Source: DAOUJW01 sp034422115
GTDB lineage: Bacteria; Chloroflexota; Dehalococcoidia; Lucifugimonadales; UBA2985
Assembly: GCA_034422115.1 (NCBI GenBank)
Contig: DAOUJW010000010.1
Location: forward strand, 1 to 64,000
Direction of reading: 5' to 3'
DNA: 64,000 nt
This document shows positions 41,264 through 50,296 of the stretch, piece after piece (positions within the stretch are counted from its first letter, which is position 1; each line of letters begins with the position of its first letter). A program made the translations under genes and the position numbers. Under the pieces are notes generated by a model. That model did not search any database and had not been told where the DNA came from. It worked only from the letters and a program-made list of their open reading frames with translations.

Positions 41264-42874
41264 ATGACAGGCCCGGAACTCAATCTGGTCAACTGGCTGC
41301 TGGCGGCCTCGCCGGTGGTCTTTCTGGTGGTTGTCCTGATGTGGCTCAACTGGAAGACGCCGCGGGCGGGCGCCGTCGCCTGCGTGATGGCTCTTGTCCT
41401 GGCCCTGTTCGCGTTCGGCGCCGCCCCGGAGCACGCTGCCATAGCCAGCGCCAAGGGAGTCAGCCTCTCCCTCTTCGTGCTTACCATTGTCTGGACGTCC
41501 GTTTACCTGTTCAACATGCTGGACAGGCTGAACGGCATAACCGCCATTGGTCGAAGCATGGCCGTGCTCTCCTCGGACGGGCTTGTTCAGGCTTTGGTCA
41601 TAGGCTGGGGCTTCTCCAGCTTCATCCAGGGGGTCACCGGGTTCGGCGTGCCCGTAGCCATTACCGCTCCACTGCTGATAATGCTCGGATTCTCGCCCGC
41701 CCGGGCCGCCGCGATGTCCCTCGTGGGACACGGCTGGGCCGTCACCTTCGGCTCAATGGCGTCCTCCTACTACACCATCCAGCTGGTGACGGGCATAGAG
41801 GGCGACGTGATTGCTCCTCACATGGCCCTGCTCTTTGCGCCCGTCGTCGTGGCCAGCGGCGCGCTTGTGGCCCACATCCAGGGGGGCATGGCCGCCGTGA
41901 GGCGAAGCCTGCCCCTGGTCGTCGTCACGGGCGCCATCATGGCTGGGGCGATGTACGCCCTTGCATTGGTAGGCGCGGTGCAGATAGCGTCCACGGTGCC
42001 GGGCGTCCTGGGCATGGTGGCCCTTGCGGCCCTTGCTCGCACTCCGCTTCTTCCCGCCGAAACGCAGCCCGCGGCGGTCGACGGAGGGCTTGAAGCCGGC
42101 GCGGCGGACGGCCCCGACGAAGACCCTATGCCCCTCGGCCTGGCCCTCATGCCCTACCTCCTGCTCATTACCCTAAGCGTCATCTCCCAGATTGGCCCCG
42201 TAAAGGAGGCGGTCAGCGGCCTGAAGCTGGCAGTCGATTACCCCGGGTTCACAACCGGCCAGGGATTCGTCGTGGCTCCTGAGGAGGACTACGCGCCCAT
42301 AAGGCTGCTCAACCATCCCGCTCCACTGGTCCTCTTCTCCACGCTCATCAGCGCGGCGGTCTACGTCTTTGCCAGGAGGTGGCGCAAGGGCCTTTGGCGG
42401 GAGGCGATGAGACTCACGTACAGGCAGAGCTACAGCTCCACCTTGAGCGTGACCACAATGGTCATAATGGCCGTGGTCATGGCAGACACCGGAATGACCG
42501 TGCTCCTGGCCCGAGGCATCGCCGACGTCTCGGGCCCCCTCTTCCCGCTGGTCTCCCCGTTCATCGGCCTGCTGGGCTCCTTCATGAGCGGCAGCAACAC
42601 CAACTCCAACGTCCTGTTCGGCCTGCTCCAGTTGGAGACGGCCAGGGCGTTGGGCATTGGGGCCGTAACCATATCGAGCATCCAGTCCATTGGCGCGTCC
42701 GTTGGCAGCTCGATGGCGCCGGCCAAGGTGCTTGTTGCGGCGGCGGTGGTCGGCCTTGCCGGCGAAGAGAGGTCCATCTTCCGCATTGTCATCCCCTACA
42801 TAATCGGCCTTGTGCTGCTGGCCGGGATAGTGGCCCTGGTTGTCATCAGACTCCTGCCCGGGCTTTCGCTGTAG
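41264..42874 (+). CDS. lctP: L-lactate permease family transporter
   Basis: A 536-residue multi-pass inner-membrane protein of the LctP family (L-lactate/glycolate:H+ symport), with about 12-14 hydrophobic segments. Family motifs include GWGFSSFIQGVTGFGVPVAI, SLVGHGWAVTFGSMASSYY and GLLGSFMSGSNTNSNVLFGL. Length fits the family. It probably imports lactate or a similar hydroxy acid. No lactate dehydrogenase gene is adjacent. It starts 83 bases after the MITE-like element. Confidence 0.9.
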   Translation: MTGPELNLVNWLLAASPVVFLVVVLMWLNWKTPRAGAVACVMALVLALFAFGAAPEHAAIASAKGVSLSLFVLTIVWTSVYLFNMLDRLNGITAIGRSMAVLSSDGLVQALVIGWGFSSFIQGVTGFGVPVAITAPLLIMLGFSPARAAAMSLVGHGWAVTFGSMASSYYTIQLVTGIEGDVIAPHMALLFAPVVVASGALVAHIQGGMAAVRRSLPLVVVTGAIMAGAMYALALVGAVQIASTVPGVLGMVALAALARTPLLPAETQPAAVDGGLEAGAADGPDEDPMPLGLALMPYLLLITLSVISQIGPVKEAVSGLKLAVDYPGFTTGQGFVVAPEEDYAPIRLLNHPAPLVLFSTLISAAVYVFARRWRKGLWREAMRLTYRQSYSSTLSVTTMVIMAVVMADTGMTVLLARGIADVSGPLFPLVSPFIGLLGSFMSGSNTNSNVLFGLLQLETARALGIGAVTISSIQSIGASVGSSMAPAKVLVAAAVVGLAGEERSIFRIVIPYIIGLVLLAGIVALVVIRLLPGLSL

Positions 42875-42887
42875 CGACGCCCCCCGT

Positions 42888-42917
42888 TTGCTGGCAGTGC
42901 TGGCTGCGTGCTATATT
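42888..42917 (+). promoter_or_regulatory. Sigma70-type promoter of the decarboxylase gene
   Basis: TTGCTG at 42888-42893 and TATATT at 42912-42917, spaced by 18 bases. It overlaps an in-frame GTG at 42908, so translation must begin further down. Confidence 0.55.
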
Positions 42918-42958
42918 GGAATCGAGGGCTTGGGAATACCGAGATCAAAGCCGATCGG

Positions 42959-44071
42959 ATGGCTGAGATGGAAGCCGATAGCCGGAAGCGTCTTGATGTT
43001 CTGTTGAAAAACCTGGAGGAGTTGAGCGCGGAGCAGGTCGGGTATCCGTGCAACCACGACTTCGACTACTCGGAGCTGTGGCCCTTCCTCCGGTACAGCG
43101 CCAACAACGTCGGAGACCCCTTCCACGACAGCAACTTCCGCGTCAACACCCACGAGATGGAGCGGGAGGTCATCAACACCTTCGCCGGCATGATGCGCCT
43201 GGAGCGGAGCGAGGCGTGGGGCTACGTCACATCCGGCGGCACGGAAGGCAACATGTACGGCCTGTACATGGGGCGGGAGGTCTTCCCGGACGGCGTGGTG
43301 TACTTCTCCCAGGACACCCACTACAGCGTGGTGAAGATCCTGCGCCTGCTGAAGGCCCGCAACATCATGATCAAGAGCCAGCCCAACGGCGAGATAGACT
43401 ACGAAGACCTGTACGAGACCATACGAATCAACCGCGACTCGCCGGTGATAATGATGGCCAACATAGGGACGACCATGAAGGGCGCCATAGACGACGTGAG
43501 CCGGGTGCGCGCCATCCTGGATGCCCTTGCGGTGTCCAACTACTACATCCACGCGGACGCCGCCCTGAGCGGCATGATTCTCCCTTTTGTGGAGGAGCCG
43601 CAGCCCTACGGGTTTGACGCTGGCTTTGACAGCGTGGCGATTAGCGGGCACAAGATGATAGGCTCTCCGCTGCCCTGCGGCGTTGCCCTCACCAGGCGCG
43701 AGTACGTTTCTCGCGTAGCCCGCTCCATCGAGTACGTAGGCGTCCTGGACACGACGCTCACGGGTTCCCGCAGCGCCTTCGCGCCGCTAATGATATGGTA
43801 CGCTCTTGAGAAGCACGGGATGGGCGGCTTCAAGCGCATTGTGAACGAGTGTCTGGACAAGGCCGAGTACGCAGTCACGCGCTTCAGGGACAGCGGCATA
43901 CCGGCGTGGAGAAACAGGAACTCGGTCACAGTTGTCTTCCCCAAGCCGTCCCCGGAGGTCGTCCGCAAGTGGCAGCTGGCGCCCTACGAGGACATCGCCC
44001 ACATGCTCACCATGCCCCACGTGACGCGCGAAACAATAGACGCAGTTGTGGACGACTGCCTGAATCTGTAG
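42959..44071 (+). CDS. Histidine decarboxylase-like PLP enzyme
   Basis: A 370-residue group II PLP decarboxylase, closest in look to bacterial histidine decarboxylases (histamine-forming). Visible are the N-terminal GYPCNHDFDYSELWPFL, VTSGGTEGNMYGLYM, the PLP-facing HADAALSGMILPF with its Asp, and the Schiff-base Lys in AISGHKMIGSPLPCG. I chose the ATG at 42959, because the upstream GTG at 42908 overlaps the promoter. Substrate (histidine, serine or other) cannot be fixed from sequence. The double-ACT gene follows 29 bases later. Confidence 0.85.
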   Translation: MAEMEADSRKRLDVLLKNLEELSAEQVGYPCNHDFDYSELWPFLRYSANNVGDPFHDSNFRVNTHEMEREVINTFAGMMRLERSEAWGYVTSGGTEGNMYGLYMGREVFPDGVVYFSQDTHYSVVKILRLLKARNIMIKSQPNGEIDYEDLYETIRINRDSPVIMMANIGTTMKGAIDDVSRVRAILDALAVSNYYIHADAALSGMILPFVEEPQPYGFDAGFDSVAISGHKMIGSPLPCGVALTRREYVSRVARSIEYVGVLDTTLTGSRSAFAPLMIWYALEKHGMGGFKRIVNECLDKAEYAVTRFRDSGIPAWRNRNSVTVVFPKPSPEVVRKWQLAPYEDIAHMLTMPHVTRETIDAVVDDCLNL

Positions 44072-44100
44072 CTCAAGAAGAAGGTGGAGGAGCACGCCCT

Positions 44101-44493
44101 ATGCCCAGAATCATTGTCATGGCAAAGAACGAGGTTGGCGTCATCGCCGACATCAGCCGGGTGCTGGCGGACAACGAGATCAACATAGAGACCATCAGCG
44201 CCGAGGCCCTTGACGACAAGGGTACCATAACCCTGACCGCCGACGACTACGACGGGGCCCTGCGCGCGCTGACCGAGGCCGGGTTCAAGACGGTCACGGA
44301 CGACTCGCTGCTGGTCAGCCTGAAGGACGAGCCCGGGGCCCTGGCCAAGATGGCTGAGAAGCTCAAGCAGGGCGGCGTCAACATCCAGAGCCTTCACATA
44401 GTAGACCGCCGCGGCGACTACACCACGGTCGCTTTAATACCCGACGACCGGGAGAAGGCGGAGGCCCTGCTGGACAGCGAGTCCATAGTCTAG
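44101..44493 (+). CDS. Double ACT-domain amino-acid sensor protein
   Basis: A 130-residue protein made of two ACT domains (about 1-65 with MPRIIVMAKNEVGVIADISR and NEINIETISAEALDDKG, and 70-130 with SLKDEPGALAKMAEKLKQGG). ACT folds bind amino acids and regulate enzymes, so this may sense the substrate or product of the preceding decarboxylase. The start is the ATG at 44101, placed after GGAGG and 29 bases downstream of the decarboxylase stop. Confidence 0.88.
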   Translation: MPRIIVMAKNEVGVIADISRVLADNEINIETISAEALDDKGTITLTADDYDGALRALTEAGFKTVTDDSLLVSLKDEPGALAKMAEKLKQGGVNIQSLHIVDRRGDYTTVALIPDDREKAEALLDSESIV

Positions 44494-44574
44494 GTCTGTC
44501 CGCAGTAATTCTTCTGCAGGGCATCAAATGTCTTCAGCTTCAATGAAACCTATGCCCAACTCCCAATACGTAAC

Positions 44575-44655
44575 GACCACCCCTGCGAAGGCAGGGGTCT
44601 AGAGGTAGCTGTAAATGGTGTCCTGGATTCCTGCTTCCGCAGGAATGGATAGCAA
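44575..44655. repeat. Two short palindromes
   Basis: 'cccctgcgaaggcagggg' (44580-44597) and 'attcctgcttccgcaggaat' (44627-44646), both of the intergenic palindrome family. They lie between convergent genes. No gene is seen in 44494-44724. Confidence 0.7.
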
Positions 44656-44724
44656 GTGTTTCTTTAGTGCAGATAACTAGACTATTCAATGACCACTCAA
44701 AGGGTAAGAGGATTTGGGATCTGA

Positions 44725-45138
44725 TCAGGAGAACGTGACGCAGACGTCCTCCACAACCCTCAGCACGGCTTCTTGATCAAACCTCCGCTTGTACTCGTCC
44801 GATATCTCCCGGGTCAGGAGCATCCTGTCCTCACCCGGCGGCGCAAGGACAATCAGGACCTTGGAACGCTCCCTGAGTATTACGCCGTCTGAGCCGCGCC
44901 ACTGGCCCTGTGCGTCCACCACCGTCAGGCCGTCCGGGAACCGGGGCGTCACCGTGTCTTCAAGGAAGGCGGCCCAGGCCGCGTCGTCTACGACCTCACC
45001 GGTCTGGTTGCTGCGGCCCATGAACAGCCTGTACTCCACGAAGGCGTCGGTCCCTTCGGGGCATTCGGCTGTATCGGTGTTGGCGCAGGCCGCAGCCAGC
45101 AGACCAAGGGCCAGGAAGGCCAGCATCGCTATTCGCAT
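44725..45138 (-). CDS. DUF3574 lipoprotein
   Basis: A 137-residue exported protein. A signal peptide (MRIAMLAFLALGLLAAACAN) ends in a lipobox-like LAAAC with Cys18 as acylation site. The mature part has AFVEYRLFMGRSNQTGEVVD, FLEDTVTPRFPDGLTVVDAQ, GQWRGSDGVILRERSKVL, which are typical of DUF3574. The role of the family is unknown. Single gene, divergent to the sensor kinase. Confidence 0.85.
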   Translation of the reverse strand: MRIAMLAFLALGLLAAACANTDTAECPEGTDAFVEYRLFMGRSNQTGEVVDDAAWAAFLEDTVTPRFPDGLTVVDAQGQWRGSDGVILRERSKVLIVLAPPGEDRMLLTREISDEYKRRFDQEAVLRVVEDVCVTFS

Positions 45139-45315
45139 CTAACACTCCCGTGGATGTTCTGCGTACGTGACCTATAGGCGCGCCGGGAGCGGCGCACAGG
45201 CGTAACGCAGCGGTCAAAGTATACAGAATAACCCCAGGCTGTGCTATTCTACTTGCAGATAAACCCGCCCTGGGCCTTTGCCCTTGGGGTCGGGCTCCTG
45301 AGGAGAGCTTGCGGC

Positions 45316-47256
45316 ATGACCTTGCTGGTGGACAGGTGGCGGCTGATAGGTACAAAGCTGTACCTGGCCTTGGGCTTTGCAGTCATCCTTACGCTGGTGT
45401 CAGGCGCGGTTGGCGTCTACTACTTTGAGCAGAGCGGCGACGCCAACTACCAGGTGCGGTCCGAGTCTGTGCCGGCGCTGGAGGCGTCCTGGGACGCCGC
45501 ACGCGAGGCGGAGCGTCTGCGAAACCTGGGACTTGGGCTGGCCGCCGCCGATTCCGGGTTCCAGGACCCGGGGCCCGGCGCGGCCGCCGGTACCCTGCAA
45601 CGGCTTGAGACGGCTTTGAGCCGTGTGCGCGGCGTTCCTGAGCTGGAGCCTTACGCCAACACCGTGAGCGACGCCGCCTACGACCTGGCGGAGGTAATCG
45701 ACAGGCTTGCCCTTAACCGCAATGAGCTTCGGATAGCAAACGACTCCGTCGCCGGCTTCCGGTCGCGCCTGGCTTCTGCTACGTCCGGCGTGGGCCAGTC
45801 GGAGGCGGCCCTGTCGGTGCTGCGACGGGCGCTCCAGGCAAACGACGAAGCCTCGCTGGACGGACTCTGGGACGACTTCTCAGACGTGTACGCCACCGGA
45901 ATCGACCCGGCGGTGGCGGCTCTGGGCGAGGGCGAGGGCGTGTTTTACGTCCGCCGCCTGCAGCTTGCCCTGGAGGCGAACATCAGGGAGCTGGCGGCGT
46001 CCTTTGACACTGCAAACTCGGTCCTGGTGGACTCGGTGGCGGACCTGTTGGAGGCATCGGGCGCCCACTCCGAGGAGTCCCTGGGGCTGGCCATCGGCAG
46101 CTTTGACGAGGGGCGGACACTGCTGACGGCCATCAGCGTGATAAGCGTGATTGTGGCTACCTTGGCGGCCTGGCTGTGGGTTGGCAACGGGATGGTGCGA
46201 CGCCTCTCGCGGATGTCCCAGCGTATGCGGAATATGGCGGACGGAGACCTGGAGACGCCTGTGCCTGAGGTGGGCCGCGATGAGATAGGCGAGCTGGCCA
46301 ATGCGCTGGAGGTTTTCCGGCAGCAGGCACTGGAGGTGCAGCGTCTGAACCTGGTGGAGCGGCTCTACGAGGAGCTTCGCCAGACCAACGCGGAGCTTGA
46401 GCGGACCCAGGCTCGCATGGTTGCACAGCAGAAACTGGCCGCCCTGGGCGAGCTGGTGTCCGGCGTGGCCCACGAGATCAGCAACCCGCTGAACTTTGTC
46501 ACCAACTTCTCCGAGGGTTCGCTCTCCCTATACGAGGAGCTTGCGGAGATGCTGAACACCTACCGGGAGCATATGTCAAACGAGGACTCGGAGCTGCTGG
46601 ACAGCATCACCCAGGACCTCACCGACAGCCTTGGCCGCGTCCTCGCCAACGGGGGACGCGCGCTGGCCATTGTGGAGCGCATGCGCGCGCTGGGTGTCGT
46701 TGGCGGAGAGCCTGTTTTGACGGACCTGAACGGAGTGGTCCAGTCGTCAGTGCAGACGGCCTGCGCCGCATTCAGCGCCCGGGTCCCGGACTTTGAGGTT
46801 GAGCCTGCATTTGAACTGGACCCTTTGGTAGGCGAAGTGCCGATGGTGGAGGGAGACTTCCTTGAGGCTATGGTGAACCTGGTCTCAAACGCCTGCCAGG
46901 CGATGCACGGTAAACAAGGAGCCTCCGACGACGGCTACGCGCCGGAGCTGGCTATTTCGACGCGCCTGTCTGATGACGTGGCGCAAATCCGTATCCGTGA
47001 CAACGGCACAGGCATTGCGGACGATGTTCTGCCGTATATTTATAATCCCTTCTTTACCACCCACTCCGGGACTTTGGGGGCCGGGCTGGGCCTCACCATC
47101 GCCGCGGACGTGACGCGGCGGTTGGGGGGTGACCTGTCAGTGGACACCGTGTACGGGGAGTACACCGAGTTCACCATGAGCATTCCCGTTGCGGGCGCTG
47201 CGCCTCCCGAGTCCGAGGAAACAGAGGAGACCGGAGACGCGGAAAACGCCGACTAA
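45316..47256 (+). CDS. Orphan membrane sensor histidine kinase
   Basis: A 646-residue kinase. Parts in order: membrane helix (about 13-36), a periplasmic, helical region (about 37-265) resembling the TorS/chemoreceptor-type four-helix sensor, second membrane helix (about 266-295), HAMP (ISQRMRNMADGDLETPVPEV-like), a coiled coil, the phosphorylated H386 in SGVAHEISNPLNFV, and an ATPase domain with N-box MVNLVSNACQAMHG, DNGTGIADDV and GTLGAGLGLTIAADV. I chose the ATG at 45316 because a TATTCT -10-like box lies over the upstream alternative. No response-regulator gene is near, so the output is unknown. Confidence 0.9.
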   Translation: MTLLVDRWRLIGTKLYLALGFAVILTLVSGAVGVYYFEQSGDANYQVRSESVPALEASWDAAREAERLRNLGLGLAAADSGFQDPGPGAAAGTLQRLETALSRVRGVPELEPYANTVSDAAYDLAEVIDRLALNRNELRIANDSVAGFRSRLASATSGVGQSEAALSVLRRALQANDEASLDGLWDDFSDVYATGIDPAVAALGEGEGVFYVRRLQLALEANIRELAASFDTANSVLVDSVADLLEASGAHSEESLGLAIGSFDEGRTLLTAISVISVIVATLAAWLWVGNGMVRRLSRMSQRMRNMADGDLETPVPEVGRDEIGELANALEVFRQQALEVQRLNLVERLYEELRQTNAELERTQARMVAQQKLAALGELVSGVAHEISNPLNFVTNFSEGSLSLYEELAEMLNTYREHMSNEDSELLDSITQDLTDSLGRVLANGGRALAIVERMRALGVVGGEPVLTDLNGVVQSSVQTACAAFSARVPDFEVEPAFELDPLVGEVPMVEGDFLEAMVNLVSNACQAMHGKQGASDDGYAPELAISTRLSDDVAQIRIRDNGTGIADDVLPYIYNPFFTTHSGTLGAGLGLTIAADVTRRLGGDLSVDTVYGEYTEFTMSIPVAGAAPPESEETEETGDAENAD

Positions 47257-47326
47257 AGCAGGCGCCGGCGGCTTGCAGCGCGGCATCACCCATTCTGACT
47301 AACCGGCCTGGTATGGCCGGCTCCAG

Positions 47327-48541
47327 CTATTCCCGTCGTAGAATCAGGTAGGTAAACACGCTCACCGCCAGGACGCTTGTGATGGCCTGGATTATGATCA
47401 GCGTGGCGCGCCGCCGTGGGGAGGAGGCGATGCCGCCCAGGGTGTCGCGGACGCGGGGTACGGCGTCTCCCAATACGGGGACGGCAGGACGTTCCAGATC
47501 CCGGCTGGTGGGTCGCAGCGACGGCTCCGCGGTGCCCAGTGCGGTCAGGACAGCGGTGGGAGTAGCGGTGGGCTCCGCCGTGGGAGTGGCCGTTGGCGGT
47601 GGGGTGCTGGTGGGTACGGGAACGAGTGTCGGCGCAGGAGTGGGCGTTGGTGTGGATGTGGGTGTAGGCGTAGGCGTCTGAGTTGGAGTTGGCGCAGGAG
47701 TAGGCGTGGCAGTGGGCGCCGGTGTGGGGGTTGAGGTTGGCCTGGGCGTTGGGGTGGATGTGGGTTCCGGCGTGGACGTAGGCTCAGGAGTGGGCGTAGA
47801 CGTGGGCGGAGGAATAGGTGTAGGCGTCTGAAACGGTGTAGCCGTCGGCGTTGAAGTTGGTGTAGGCGTAGGCGTAGGTGTGGCTGTCGGAGTCGGCGTA
47901 GGTGTGGGAGTGGGTGGATCCGGCTCAGGCTCAGGTGGGGGTGGCGGAGGAGGAGGGGGTGGTGGCGGTGGCGGTGGCGGCGGAGGATCAGGGTCGATCG
48001 GGGGGTCAGTGGGCTGCTCACCCTGTGGACAGGGAGAAATTGACTGAAGGGGCGCTTCCACTCCGGGAGCATCCTTGTCCAGTACCCGCACCGTGGCTTC
48101 CCTTTGCGAACCTACGGCGTACTCCTCAAACGCGTTGTTGACGGCTATCCGAATTGTCCGGTTTGTCTGCACGGCTCCGTCGTCATCGGCCACGCAAATT
48201 GTGTAGCTCAAATCGTCGGTTTTTTCGCCCGGGAAGAAGGCGAAGGCGATCAGTCGGTCGGCCACCACACCTCGCCAGGTGTCCCACACTATGATTCCGC
48301 CTATGAGCCTTTCGCCATCGAGGCCAGGGTAGTCCTCGCTGACCGGCTCGTCGATTTCCAGGGTGACAGCTATAGAGTTGCCTTCCACCACTTCAGACGA
48401 GGGGTTGACGCTCTTCAGGCTGACCACCGGCAGCGTTTGCCCAACCGCCCGGGAGTCGGTCTGAACGGTCAGGGCTGCCAGAGCAACCCAGGCAGTCAGT
48501 AAGACACTCTTGATCCCAAAGGCCCTAACGGATCTCAGCAC
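47327..48541 (-). CDS. Surface-anchored protein with Calx-beta-like domain and Pro/Thr stalk
   Basis: A 404-residue exported protein. An N-terminal signal segment (SVLLTAWVALAALTVQTD), then one Calx-beta-like domain (about 38-160, NPSSEVVEGNSIAVTLEIDE, IRIAVNNAFEEYAVGSQ), an uninterrupted 18-Pro run around residue 190, a long stalk of TPTPT/PTSTP repeats (to about 335), and a final membrane helix (LIIIQAITSVLAVSVFTYLI) with RRE at the tip. It likely projects the small domain from the cell surface. Same general plan as the protein at 9010-11751. Repeat length in the stalk may vary between strains. Confidence 0.8.
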   Translation of the reverse strand: MLRSVRAFGIKSVLLTAWVALAALTVQTDSRAVGQTLPVVSLKSVNPSSEVVEGNSIAVTLEIDEPVSEDYPGLDGERLIGGIIVWDTWRGVVADRLIAFAFFPGEKTDDLSYTICVADDDGAVQTNRTIRIAVNNAFEEYAVGSQREATVRVLDKDAPGVEAPLQSISPCPQGEQPTDPPIDPDPPPPPPPPPPPPPPPPPPEPEPDPPTPTPTPTPTATPTPTPTPTSTPTATPFQTPTPIPPPTSTPTPEPTSTPEPTSTPTPRPTSTPTPAPTATPTPAPTPTQTPTPTPTSTPTPTPAPTLVPVPTSTPPPTATPTAEPTATPTAVLTALGTAEPSLRPTSRDLERPAVPVLGDAVPRVRDTLGGIASSPRRRATLIIIQAITSVLAVSVFTYLILRRE

Positions 48542-48985
48542 TTGTGGTAGCAGACCTTTCCGGCTACGCCTTGTGCTACGGATTGCGTTACGCTTCTACC
48601 TCGCGTAGTGAAATACTCTCTCTTATTATCCTATTATTGCCTGTCAGTCAAGGATATGCCTGCGGAGCGTCGCGCGGCCAAGCCGGTAGCCGGACGAAAG
48701 GCGCCAGCAATGAGCCAGGTTCTCGGAGGAAGTGGGCCAAGGCTGACGGAAAGCAGTACCACGTTTGAACTGGTGTTGGCTCTGTGAAGTCTGACCGAGT
48801 TAGGAGAAAGTGGAGAGTATGGAAAAGACCATGACCAAACGTAGACCATACTAAGACTCCCCGATTCTCCTGACAAGACGTAAAAGGATATGGGTGAGTT
48901 CGATTGACCCGTTACCTCGGGTTGATTATGATACGGCAACAGGCCGTAGTGTCGGAAGACCCACGAAGACGGCGAGGGCATCCAA
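48542..48985. other. Gene-free stretch upstream of the glycosyltransferase operon
   Basis: No gene is seen in these 444 bases. They contain an A/T-richer patch near 48610-48650 and the first copy of a 41-bp element (48732-48772). They separate the high-G+C housekeeping part from the accessory block to the right. Confidence 0.6.
48732..48772 (+). repeat. 41-bp shared upstream element, copy 1
   Basis: It begins 'gtgggccaaggctgac' and ends 'agtaccacgtttgaactg'. It matches 56788-56828 at 36 of 41 positions without gaps. It lies 254 bases before the glycosyltransferase start. The differences do not follow a codon pattern, so it is more likely a regulatory or structured-RNA element, or remnant of mobile DNA, than part of a gene. 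Confidence 0.6.
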
Positions 48986-50296
48986 TTGAGAATTCTCCAG
49001 GTGATCCACGGCTATCCGATGCGTTACAACGCCGGGTCGGAAGTCTATACCCAGAACCTGTCCCACGCTCTGGCAACGCGCCACGAAGTCCATGTCTTCA
49101 CCAGGCAGGAGAACTCCTTTCTCCCTGAATACTCCTTTCAGAGAGAAGCGGACCCCCTGAAGCCGAGCATCACCCTGCACATTGTCAACATGGCCAGGGC
49201 CAGGGACGGCTATCGCCATCAGCAAGTAGATGACGCCTTCACACGTATCTTGGAGGAGGTTGAACCGGACGTCGTCCACGTGGGGCACCTCAACCACCTC
49301 TCGACCTCTCTGGTGTTCGCTGCCCGGGACCGAGGCGTGCCTGTCGTGTTCACCCTGCACGACTACTGGCTTATGTGCCCCAGGGGACAGTTCATTCAGA
49401 TGTACCCCGAGGACCAGACCAACCCCTGGGCAGTCTGCGACGGCCAGGACGACCGGAAGTGCGCTGTGCGCTGCTACGCCAGGTACTTCTCCGGTGACAA
49501 CCGCGAGTACGAGGTCGACGCCGACTATTGGACACGTTGGGTGGGACGACGTATGCAACACGTGCGGCAAGTCTGCGACGCGGTAGACACCTTCATAGCC
49601 CCGGCCATGTATCTTCTTCGACGATTCCGGGACGAGTTTGGACTCCCCGAGGAGAAGCTGGTCTACCTGGACTACGGATTCCACAGGGAGCGGATGGCCG
49701 GACGCCAGCGGGTGGCAGGCGAGCCGTTTACCTTCGGTTACATTGGGACCCACATTCCTGCCAAGGGTGTGGACCACCTCATTCAAGCCTTTGGCGGGCT
49801 TACTGGCGATTCCAGGTTGCGCATCTGGGGTCGAGATCGCGGGGTCGAGACTCAAGGCCTGAAGTCTCTAGCTGATTCCCTGCCCGGATCCTCCGGAGAG
49901 CGCATTGAGTGGATGGGCGAGTACAGGAACCAGGACATCGTCTCCGACGTGTTCAATCGGTGCGACGCCATCGTGGTCCCATCAATCTGGGCAGAGAACT
50001 CACCTCTGGTGATACATGAGGCGCAACAGGCTCGTGTCCCGGTCATCACCGCAGACTACGGGGGCATGTCCGAATACGTTCACCATGAACAGAACGGGCT
50101 ACTCTTTGCCCACCGTGACCCCGATTCGCTCGCACGTGAGATGCAGCGACTGGCCGACGATCCCGACTTTGCCCAGAGACTTGGCGACAGAGGGTATCTG
50201 CAATCAGCGGACGGCAATGTGCCTGACGTGCAATCGCACGCCCTCGCCGTGGAGGAGATCTACCGGAATCTGATTGCGGCACGGAGGTCACTATGA
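48986..50296 (+). CDS. GT4-family glycosyltransferase
   Basis: A 436-residue GT-B glycosyltransferase of family 4. The N-terminal half has MRILQVIHGYPMRYNAGSEV and DVVHVGHLNHLS. The C-terminal half has the nucleotide-sugar site GYIGTHIPAKGVDHLIQAF and the EX7E region in IWAENSPLVIHEAQQARVPV. An insert of about 60 residues (145-205) with several Cys (AVCDGQDDRKCAVRCYA) is unusual. The TTG start at 48986 lies after GGCGAGGG. The stop overlaps the radical SAM gene start (atga), so sugar transfer and radical chemistry are coexpressed. Confidence 0.88.
   Translation: MRILQVIHGYPMRYNAGSEVYTQNLSHALATRHEVHVFTRQENSFLPEYSFQREADPLKPSITLHIVNMARARDGYRHQQVDDAFTRILEEVEPDVVHVGHLNHLSTSLVFAARDRGVPVVFTLHDYWLMCPRGQFIQMYPEDQTNPWAVCDGQDDRKCAVRCYARYFSGDNREYEVDADYWTRWVGRRMQHVRQVCDAVDTFIAPAMYLLRRFRDEFGLPEEKLVYLDYGFHRERMAGRQRVAGEPFTFGYIGTHIPAKGVDHLIQAFGGLTGDSRLRIWGRDRGVETQGLKSLADSLPGSSGERIEWMGEYRNQDIVSDVFNRCDAIVVPSIWAENSPLVIHEAQQARVPVITADYGGMSEYVHHEQNGLLFAHRDPDSLAREMQRLADDPDFAQRLGDRGYLQSADGNVPDVQSHALAVEEIYRNLIAARRSL

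Noticed and set aside
48640..48780. Possible riboswitch upstream of the glycosyltransferase operon
   Set aside because: It has G+C-rich paired segments, but comparison from memory with cobalamin, c-di-GMP, SAH and preQ1 consensus sequences gave no convincing match. Kept only as an unexplained repeat element.
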